A DNA stretch of 5,290 bases. It comes from Candidatus Binatia bacterium. GTDB taxonomy: Bacteria > Desulfobacterota_B > Binatia > UBA9968. The stretch is from the NCBI GenBank assembly GCA_025922795.1, contig JAICHC010000255.1, forward strand, positions 1 through 5,290, given 5' to 3'. The notes beneath the pieces are model-generated. The model was given only the letters and a program-made list of their open reading frames with translations, did no database searches and was not told the origin of the DNA. Within the stretch, counting starts at the first letter, position 1. Every line of letters starts with the position of its first letter. The position numbers were made by a program, and so were the translations under genes. Positions 1 to 5,290 of the stretch are shown here, one piece after another.

Positions 1-437
1 CCGATCAAACCGGCCTCTTCGCAGATTGTAAAAACCACGTCGACGTCGCCGCACACCAAACCATTCTCTTTGATCACCCGCAGAGCTTCACAGATAATTG
101 CAACCCCGCTTTTGTCGTCGCCGCCGAGCACCGTGCGCCCATCGCTGCGCAGGATGTCGCCGTCGAGGATGGGCGTTATACCTTCGCCGGGAACGACCGT
201 ATCCATGTGGGCGGAAAGCAGAAGCGGAGTGGCGTGCGGAGCGTTTCCAGGAAAATGCGCGATCAGATTGCCGACGTTGCCGCCGACCTTTTCGCCGGCT
301 TCGTCGATGGAAACCGTTGCGCCGAGCTCTTCCATCTCGCGTTTGAGACGCACGGCGACGTCACGCTCTTGGCGCGACAGGCTATCGATCTTGATGAGCT
401 CAATGAGCAGGTTTTTAAGCCGTTCCTGATTGATCAA
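1..437 (-). CDS. M20-family metallopeptidase, peptidase T-like (partial, C-terminus outside window)
   Basis: This is the N-terminal 145 residues of a two-metal aminopeptidase of the M20 family, most like the PepT/PepT2 (tripeptide aminopeptidase-like) branch, which is probably cytoplasmic and trims small peptides. It begins INQERLKNLLIELIKIDS, the usual opening of that branch. The metal-site motifs are SAHMDTV (His77, Asp79, numbered from the start), LGGDDKSG (bridging Asp107) and FTICEEAGLIG, with the catalytic Glu140 and metal ligand Glu141. The later ligands, the dimerisation (lid) domain and the C-terminal His lie beyond the left edge. Full-length relatives have about 370-410 residues. 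The start is TTG at 437: it is the first usual start codon after an in-frame TAA, it has a GAGG ribosome-binding site, and it gives the family N-terminus. The next methionine (residue 35) is too far inside. The gene runs in the same direction as the PDH operon but has no evident functional link. Other M20 subfamilies (for example carboxypeptidase or deacetylase types) are less likely because of the GGDDKSG and EEAGLIG forms. Confidence 0.92.
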   Translation of the reverse strand, partial: MINQERLKNLLIELIKIDSLSRQERDVAVRLKREMEELGATVSIDEAGEKVGGNVGNLIAHFPGNAPHATPLLLSAHMDTVVPGEGITPILDGDILRSDGRTVLGGDDKSGVAIICEALRVIKENGLVCGDVDVVFTICEEAGLI

Positions 438-571
438 AACGGTGACCTCGCTGTTCTCACCTGAAGGGCATCGATTTGCTGGCCGTTAGCCTTCGGCCTG
501 GGACAATTTGCCACAGTTGCCCGGGCGAATCCAAGGGGACTTGAAAAGAAAAGACGCCCGGATAAGCGAAA
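438..571. other. Non-coding gap between the exonuclease remnant and the peptidase gene
   Basis: This 134-bp stretch has no credible gene. In the peptidase frame a TAA stop (486-488, minus strand) lies 16 codons before the chosen start. Only weak inverted repeats are present (481-485 with 494-498, and 537-544 with 572-580), and neither is a stem followed by a T-run on the minus strand. I could not identify a convincing promoter. Whether the peptidase is read through from the PDH operon or has its own promoter cannot be decided from the sequence. Confidence 0.6.
445..450 (-). promoter_or_regulatory. Ribosome-binding site for the peptidase TTG start
   Basis: On the minus strand CGAGGT lies 7 nt before the TTG at 437. 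This is good Shine-Dalgarno placement and supports TTG as the real start. No ATG, GTG or other TTG occurs in frame between this TTG and the upstream in-frame TAA at 486-488. Confidence 0.6.
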
Positions 572-841
572 TCAAAGTCCATAACGTGCCGCGCAGCCCG
601 ACAACAGTCGTCCGCGATCGAGCAGCTTGATCAGATTCATGAATTCCAATTCACCAAAGAGACTGCGGAGTTTCTCCTGGTCGGACCCGCTGAAGCTGAG
701 TTGTTCCAGTTCGACTGTAATCGGGACGTCGCGTTTAGCGGTGGCGAGTGCCCGGCTCAGAAATGCGGCGTCTTTGCCGTCCTCGAGAATCTTGCGCAGG
801 TGCCCGGCGCCGCGCAGATCTAATTGCTCGAGTTCATTTAG
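572..841 (-). pseudogene. C-terminal remnant of a PolA-type 5'-3' exonuclease
   Basis: The frame encodes 89 residues resembling the C-terminal end of the 5'-3' exonuclease domain found in bacterial DNA polymerase I and in stand-alone exonucleases. The matching pieces are LRGAGHLRKILEDGKD, then FLSRALATAKRDVPI, then an acidic ELEQL, then QEKLRSLFGELEFMNLIKLL. The order and spacing correspond to the family's LS..LAT...DVP...L......LF..LEF..L pattern. Everything upstream in a normal exonuclease (about 200 residues with the metal-binding aspartates and helix-hairpin-helix) is absent, because the DNA there is lpd. No ATG, GTG or TTG starts the fragment. The frame stays open further upstream, but only as an out-of-frame shadow of lpd. 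The fragment overlaps the lpd 3' end by 8 nt and stops at TGA. It is therefore read as a truncated, non-functional leftover. The assignment rests on motif recognition of a short segment. A novel small protein is possible but lacks a start codon. Confidence 0.72.
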
Positions 842-2258
842 GCGAAGAGCTGCGCCGCGACAGTGCGTGCGTTGCCGTGCCGTAGAATGACTCCGCGGCT
901 TCCATGAGAGTTTCTGACAAAGTCGGGTGGGGATGCACCGAATCGGCAAGATCGCGTGCCGTGGCGCCCATTTCAACCGCGAGCACGCCTTCGCTGATGA
1001 GATCTCCGGCGCTGACGCCGACAATGCCCATGCCGAGAATACGGTCGGTTTCCGGTTCAATGATGAGTTTGGTCATGCCGTCGGGCCGGTCCAGGGTAAG
1101 CGCGCGCCCAGAGGCACCCCAGAGAAATTTGGCGATTCGTACGTCGATGCCTTTTTCCTTGGCTTGGTTTTCGGTCAGGCCGCACCAGGCTACTTCCGGA
1201 TCGGTATAGACGACGGCGGGAATTACGACGTTGTCGAATGAGCTCGCTTCACCGAGCATCGCTTCGACTGCGATGCGCCCTTCCTTGGTGGCGCGATGGG
1301 CGAGCAGGGCACCACCGTTAACATCGCCGATGGCATAGATATTCGGATCTTCGGTCTGTTGTTGGGCGTTACACTGAATGAAGCCTTTGTCGTCCTTGGT
1401 GACCCTGGTGTTTTCAAGCCCGAGATCGGCAAGATTCGGAGCGCGACCGACACTGACAAGGACGCGATCGTAAAGCTCCTCGCGCGGCTGCTTGTCCGTC
1501 TCCATGGTGACTTTGATTTGCTTGCCGGCCGTGGCCATCTTTAGCACTTTGGTATTAACACGGATTTCTTTGAAGGCTTTCTGTGCTGCTCGGGCCACCG
1601 GGCGCACCAAATCAGCATCGACCCCGGTGAGTATCGACGGCAGAGCTTCAAGGACAACGACATGGCTGCCGAGAGCTGCGTAAACGGTGCCGAGCTCCAT
1701 GCCGATGTAACCGCCGCCGACCACCAGCAGATCGGGTGGGATATCGGGCAATTCCAGGGCTTCGGTCGATGTCATGATCCGCGGGTTGCCGAGATCGAAA
1801 GCGCTTGGCATGGCGGGCTTGGAGCCCACGGCGATCACCGCTTTTTCATAGCGAATGAATTTTTGTCCTTCACGGGTCTCGACGCGCAGTGTCTGCGAAT
1901 CTTCAAAGTGGCCGCGGCCGTGGACCACCTGCACGCCGCGTTGTTTGGCCAATCCGGTGATACCTTGGCCGAGTTTCTCCAGAATCGATTCCTTCCAAGC
2001 CCGGAGCTTTTCAAGTTCAACCTTCGGCTCGCTAAACTCGATACCGCGGGAGGTCGACTCTTTAACTTCACGAAAAATTTCGGTCGCATGGAGCAGCGCC
2101 TTCGACGGAATGCAGCCGACGTTGAGGCAAATGCCGCCGAGCCGCGGATTCTGTTCCACCAAAGCGACCTTTTTACCCTTGTCGGCGGCATAAAACGCCG
2201 CGGCGTAGCCGCCAGGCCCGGCGCCCACGACGACGATTTCGGTGGTGATCGGCTCCAT
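834..2258 (-). CDS. lpd: Dihydrolipoyl dehydrogenase (E3 of pyruvate dehydrogenase complex)
   Basis: FAD flavoprotein that reoxidises dihydrolipoyl groups on E2 and reduces NAD+. At 474 residues it is full length for the family. Visible features are the FAD-binding GAGPGG (12-17), the redox-active disulfide in GGICLNVGCIPSK (Cys44, Cys49), the NAD-binding glycine motif VVGGGYIGMELG (179-190), the second FAD motif IYAIGDV (307-313), the interface start YTDPEVAWCG (351-360) and the active-site HPHPTLSE with the His444-Glu449 pair. There is no N-terminal lipoyl domain. The ATG lies 10 nt after the aceF TAA, and an AAGAAG ribosome-binding site overlaps that stop codon, so the gene is operonic. 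It may also serve 2-oxoglutarate dehydrogenase or the glycine cleavage system, as E3 often does. One oddity: family similarity stops near FYGTATHAL, and the last eight residues (SRRSSSPK) run into the start of an exonuclease remnant in another frame, so the extreme C-terminus may be rearranged. Confidence 0.97.
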   Translation of the reverse strand: MEPITTEIVVVGAGPGGYAAAFYAADKGKKVALVEQNPRLGGICLNVGCIPSKALLHATEIFREVKESTSRGIEFSEPKVELEKLRAWKESILEKLGQGITGLAKQRGVQVVHGRGHFEDSQTLRVETREGQKFIRYEKAVIAVGSKPAMPSAFDLGNPRIMTSTEALELPDIPPDLLVVGGGYIGMELGTVYAALGSHVVVLEALPSILTGVDADLVRPVARAAQKAFKEIRVNTKVLKMATAGKQIKVTMETDKQPREELYDRVLVSVGRAPNLADLGLENTRVTKDDKGFIQCNAQQQTEDPNIYAIGDVNGGALLAHRATKEGRIAVEAMLGEASSFDNVVIPAVVYTDPEVAWCGLTENQAKEKGIDVRIAKFLWGASGRALTLDRPDGMTKLIIEPETDRILGMGIVGVSAGDLISEGVLAVEMGATARDLADSVHPHPTLSETLMEAAESFYGTATHALSRRSSSPK

Positions 2259-2268
2259 AGAAAGCTTC

Positions 2269-3588
2269 TTACTTGAGTTTCAAGTCCGCTTCATCGAAGG
2301 ATTCGAGACCGGCGATCACATCTTTTAAGAAGCGAACAGCATCGGCGCCGTCCAAGACGCGATGGTCGTAGGCCAGGCAAAGCGGCAGAATCGTTCGAAT
2401 CGCAATTTTACCATCCACTGCGACCGGTTGCGCCCGACCTTGGCCGACGCCCAGGATGGCGACCTGAGGCGCGTAGATGATCGGCGTGAAATGGCTGCCG
2501 CCGATGCTACCCTGGTTGGAGATAGTAAACGTGCCGCCTTGAAGCTCCTCGATGGCAATCTTCCTTTGGCGCGTTTTCTCAGCGAGCGAGTCCAGCTCTT
2601 GTGAAAGCTGCAGCAGGTTCTTCTGATCGACGTTCCGCAGAATAGGCACGATAAGACCGCCCTCGGTGTCGACGGCGACGCCGATGTGGCAGTAATCTTT
2701 GTAGACGATCTCCAAAGAAGAATCATCCAGGCTAGAATTCGCGCGCGGGTGTTTTTTCAAGGCGCGCCCGAGCACGAGAAGCAAAAACGACGTCACGGTC
2801 AAATGCGCGCCTTTTTTCGCGAAGGTCGCGGCGTGTTTCTTCCGCAATGCGAGTAGCGCGGTAATATCAGCGTCGTCGAATTGATTGATCTTGGGAATCG
2901 TCGTCCATGATTCGACCATGCGGCGGCTCACGGTGCGCCGAAGGGGCGACATCTTCTCGCGACGCACCGGTCCCCATTGACTGAAATCCACGGCTTGGCT
3001 TGGGGTCGCCGGCGTTGCCGCGCCCGATTGGGCTGCGGCGGCTGCCGCTGTGCCTTGGCCGGCGATCTCTTGCAGCCATTGAATGTAAGCGCGCACGTCG
3101 GCCAGATTGATTCTGCCGCCGGCTTCGCTGCCTTTCACCCGCGTCAAATCGATGCCGAGATCGCGCGCGACCTTGCGAATCGAAGGTGACGCAGGCGGTG
3201 GAGCGCCGCTCTTTGACTCGTAGCGATAACCATCGGCTGCCTGGCTCGGCGGCGCGGTTGCCTCAGGAGACGGCCTGGAAGGTGAGTCGACCGAAGGCGC
3301 AGCACTGCTGGCGGCCGGAGTCTGTGCCGGTTTAGCGGTGGCGCCGGCCGCAGCACCGCTGCTTTCGATTGAGATCAGCACTTGTCCGACGCTGACCTCC
3401 ATGCCCTGGTTGACGTGGATTTTGGTCACGACGCCGGTGCTCGGCGCCGGGATGGAACCGACCGCCTTTTGTGTCTCGAGCTCCATGATCGCTTGATCTT
3501 TTTGGATCTCCTGGCCTTCGGCGACCAAGATGCTTACGACCGTGCCGCCCTCGACACCTTCGGCGAGCTGGGGAAGTTTAACGTCCAT
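2269..3588 (-). CDS. aceF: Dihydrolipoamide acetyltransferase (E2 of pyruvate dehydrogenase complex)
   Basis: Core E2 of the pyruvate dehydrogenase complex, 439 residues. It carries the swinging lipoyl arm and transfers acetyl groups to CoA. The domains are: one lipoyl domain (about 1-76) with the lipoylation Lys41 in ELETQKA; an Ala/Pro/Ser-rich flexible linker (about 77-130); a peripheral subunit-binding domain (about 133-170, PSIRKVARDLGIDL...GRINLADV) that docks E1 or E3; a second Ala-rich linker (about 176-200); and the acyltransferase domain (about 212-439). The acyltransferase domain has GGTFTISNQG (351-360) and the catalytic DHRVLDG (His409, Asp413). The frame stays open for 65 codons upstream, but that stretch is Arg/Ser-rich, overlaps the end of aceE and resembles nothing in the family, whereas MDVKLPQLAEG is the expected lipoyl-domain N-terminus. 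The start is therefore put at 3588. No clear Shine-Dalgarno precedes it, so coupling to aceE translation is plausible. With aceE before and lpd after, PDH is far more likely than another 2-oxoacid complex. Confidence 0.96.
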   Translation of the reverse strand: MDVKLPQLAEGVEGGTVVSILVAEGQEIQKDQAIMELETQKAVGSIPAPSTGVVTKIHVNQGMEVSVGQVLISIESSGAAAGATAKPAQTPAASSAAPSVDSPSRPSPEATAPPSQAADGYRYESKSGAPPPASPSIRKVARDLGIDLTRVKGSEAGGRINLADVRAYIQWLQEIAGQGTAAAAAAQSGAATPATPSQAVDFSQWGPVRREKMSPLRRTVSRRMVESWTTIPKINQFDDADITALLALRKKHAATFAKKGAHLTVTSFLLLVLGRALKKHPRANSSLDDSSLEIVYKDYCHIGVAVDTEGGLIVPILRNVDQKNLLQLSQELDSLAEKTRQRKIAIEELQGGTFTISNQGSIGGSHFTPIIYAPQVAILGVGQGRAQPVAVDGKIAIRTILPLCLAYDHRVLDGADAVRFLKDVIAGLESFDEADLKLK

Positions 3589-3613
3589 GAGTGATAACAA
3601 CGCTGTTCGGCGT

Positions 3614-5290
3614 CTAGAGGAAATGCGGGAATGTCTTTTCCGGATCGACGCCAAGCTTCTTGATCGCATCCTCGACCGCTTGTGCGGGCCATGAGCCCTT
3701 CTGGTAAAGCGCATAAAGCGTCGCAACGACGGTGAGTTCAGCGTCGACTTCGAAGAATCGTCTGAGGTTGGGCCGAGTATCACTGCGGCCGAAGCCGTCC
3801 GTGCCGAGCGAGATCAGACCGCCGGGAACCCATGGCGCAATCTGATCGGGAACCATTTTCATATAATCGGAAACCGCGACAAACGGGCCTTGTTCGTCTT
3901 GCAGCACCGACTCCAGATAGGATTTTTTCGGCGCGGCGGTTGGATGGAGCATGTTCCAGCGTCGGGTCCGCAGCGCGTCGCCGCGCAGGAGTTTGTAACT
4001 GGTTGCGCTCCAAACGTCGGCCGTCACATCGAATTGTTCGGCGAGAATGTCTTGGGCGCGTAAGGCCTCGCGCAAAATCGGCCCGCTGCCGAAAATGTGC
4101 GCTTTGAACTTTCTTCCCTTGTCCCCCGGTTTGAGCTTGTACAAACCTTTAAGGATTCCTTCCTCGGCGCCCTGGGGTATTGGCGGCATCGGATAACTCT
4201 CGTTGTAAAGCGTCAAGTAGTAAAAGTGTTCTTCACCTTCAGCGTACAAGCGCCGCAGACCGTCCCTGATGATAACGGCGATTTCGTAGGCGTACGCGGG
4301 ATCATAGGTCAGCAACGTGGGAACCGTGCTGGCCAACAGATGGCTGTGGCCGTCCTGGTGCTGTAATCCTTCACCGTTGAGTGTCGTGCGTCCCGCGGTC
4401 GCCCCCAGAAGGAATCCCTTCGCTTTACTGTCCGCCGCCGCCCAGATCAAATCACCGATGCGCTGAAAGCCGAACATCGAGTAATAAAAATAGAACGGGA
4501 CCATGTTGATCCCCAGGTTGGCGTAGGCCGTGCCGGCGGCGATGAACGACGACATCGCTCCTGCTTCGGTAATGCCTTCCTCGAGAATCTGTCCGTCTTT
4601 GGCTTCATTATAATAAAGCAAGGTTTCGCGATCGACCGGCTCGTAGAGCTGGCCCTTTAGCGAATAGATGCCCACCTGCCGAAAAAGCGAATCCATGCCG
4701 AAGGTTCGCGCTTCGTCGGGAATGATCGGTACAATGCGCCTGCCGAGCTCCTGGTGCCGCAGCAGCCGGGATAACAGCCGCACCGCCGCACCCGTGGTGG
4801 ACAGAGACTGCTCACCCGAACCCTTGAGGGCGTCGGCGTAGTCGGCGGTGTCGGGAAGCTCGATCGGCGCGGCGCGGACTTTTCGCTCCGGAATAAAACC
4901 GCGCAACTGCTTGCGCCGCTCGAGCAGATACTGCGTCTCTCGGCTATCGAGCGGCGGACGATAGAAAGGCGTCTCAACGACTTCTTCGTCGGGGAGCGGA
5001 ATGTCAAATCGGCTGCGAAACTCGCGCAGCTCGCGCTCGTTCAGTTTTTTTTGCTGATGAGTAATGTTTCTGCCTTCGCCCGCCTCGCCCAAGCCGTAAC
5101 CCTTAACCGTCTTGGCAAGGATGACCGTAGGCGCGCCCTTGTGCTCAACCGCGACTTTGTATGCGGCGTAAACTTTTTTGGGATCGTGGCCGCCGCGCAA
5201 CAGCTTGCGAATCTCATCGTCGCTCAAGTGATTGACCATTTCCAGCAGCTCGGGATACTTGCCGAAAAAATTCTTGCGGGTGTAGCTGCC
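3614..5290 (-). CDS. aceE: Pyruvate dehydrogenase E1 component, homodimeric AceE type (partial, N-terminus outside window)
   Basis: Thiamine-diphosphate-dependent E1 of the cytoplasmic pyruvate dehydrogenase complex. It decarboxylates pyruvate and acetylates the lipoyl group of E2. The reading frame is open to the right edge of the window, so the visible 558 residues are only the C-terminal part. The family is usually near 890 residues, so roughly the first third (most of the ThDP pyrophosphate-binding domain) is missing. The methionine at 5239 is internal: the preceding residues GSYTRKNFFGKYPELLE already match the family. Visible signatures, numbered from the edge, are a His in the active-site loop NITHQQKK (about 78), the catalytic Glu of GITEAGA (about 242) that activates the cofactor, YYSMFGFQRIGDL (about 269-281), the GLQHQDGHSH histidines (about 308-317), RWNMLHP (about 444-450) and LGTDGFGRSD near the C-terminus. 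The gene ends in TAG, 25 nt before aceF. The alternative of a 2-oxoglutarate or branched-chain E1 is ruled out by these AceE-specific motifs. Confidence 0.97.
   Translation of the reverse strand, partial: GSYTRKNFFGKYPELLEMVNHLSDDEIRKLLRGGHDPKKVYAAYKVAVEHKGAPTVILAKTVKGYGLGEAGEGRNITHQQKKLNERELREFRSRFDIPLPDEEVVETPFYRPPLDSRETQYLLERRKQLRGFIPERKVRAAPIELPDTADYADALKGSGEQSLSTTGAAVRLLSRLLRHQELGRRIVPIIPDEARTFGMDSLFRQVGIYSLKGQLYEPVDRETLLYYNEAKDGQILEEGITEAGAMSSFIAAGTAYANLGINMVPFYFYYSMFGFQRIGDLIWAAADSKAKGFLLGATAGRTTLNGEGLQHQDGHSHLLASTVPTLLTYDPAYAYEIAVIIRDGLRRLYAEGEEHFYYLTLYNESYPMPPIPQGAEEGILKGLYKLKPGDKGRKFKAHIFGSGPILREALRAQDILAEQFDVTADVWSATSYKLLRGDALRTRRWNMLHPTAAPKKSYLESVLQDEQGPFVAVSDYMKMVPDQIAPWVPGGLISLGTDGFGRSDTRPNLRRFFEVDAELTVVATLYALYQKGSWPAQAVEDAIKKLGVDPEKTFPHFL

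Noticed and set aside
481..498. Small hairpin GGCCG-N8-CGGCC in the gap before the peptidase gene
   Set aside because: It has only five base pairs and no following T-run on either strand, which is likely by chance in GC-rich DNA.
537..580. Imperfect inverted repeat (537-544 with 572-580) with a pyrimidine-rich loop after the exonuclease remnant
   Set aside because: The arms are short with a one-base bulge, the loop is about 27 nt, and the T-rich stretch lies inside the loop rather than after the stem, so it does not fit an intrinsic terminator.
833..837. ATGA start-stop overlap at the lpd stop codon
   Set aside because: The ATG opens a frame of only five codons (MNSSN, then stop), so it is not translational coupling to a downstream gene.
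842..1060. Upstream extension of the exonuclease-remnant frame
   Set aside because: This part is an out-of-frame reading of the lpd C-terminal region. It has no exonuclease similarity, and the ATG at 1060 is inside lpd.
1662..2276. Plus-strand open frame of 204 codons opposite lpd
   Set aside because: It lies wholly antisense to a confidently identified lpd, has no recognisable domain, and is the kind of shadow frame that GC-rich coding DNA produces.
3589..3783. 65-codon N-terminal extension of aceF
   Set aside because: It overlaps the end of aceE, is Arg/Ser-rich and low in information, and precedes the canonical lipoyl-domain N-terminus.

Overview
The window holds the 3' part of a pyruvate dehydrogenase complex operon, read entirely from the minus strand, followed by a gene remnant and the 5' end of a peptidase gene. 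In transcription order (high to low coordinates) it contains: the C-terminal 558 residues of a homodimeric-type E1 (aceE, entering from the right edge), a complete single-lipoyl-domain E2 (aceF), a complete dihydrolipoyl dehydrogenase E3 (lpd), an 89-codon remnant matching the C-terminal end of a PolA-type 5'-3' exonuclease, a 134-bp non-coding gap, and the first 145 codons of an M20-family, peptidase T-like metallopeptidase that runs off the left edge.

The three PDH genes are tightly packed (25 nt between aceE and aceF, 10 nt between aceF and lpd) and are very likely co-transcribed from a promoter outside the window. Together they convert pyruvate, CoA and NAD+ to acetyl-CoA, CO2 and NADH. 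E1 decarboxylates pyruvate on thiamine diphosphate and acetylates the E2 lipoyl arm, E2 passes the acetyl group to CoA, and E3 reoxidises the lipoyl group through FAD to NAD+. All the catalytic residues I could locate are intact, so this looks like a working housekeeping complex.

The DNA is moderately GC-rich and the organism is bacterial. The combination of an AceE-type E1 with a short, one-lipoyl E2 and an E3 lacking its own lipoyl domain, next to a PepT-like peptidase, would suit a soil or sediment proteobacterium-like lineage (for example Desulfobacterota/Binatota-like or Acidobacteria-like). This placement is a guess, because no marker gene is present.

The one clearly unexpected item lies just after lpd. 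Overlapping the lpd stop codon by a few bases, in another frame, is the tail of a 5'-3' exonuclease with no start codon, no catalytic aspartates and no helix-hairpin-helix. It looks like the scar of a deletion or rearrangement that joined the lpd 3' end to the end of an exonuclease gene. I found no new multi-gene system, RNA gene, mobile element, CRISPR array or convincing terminator.
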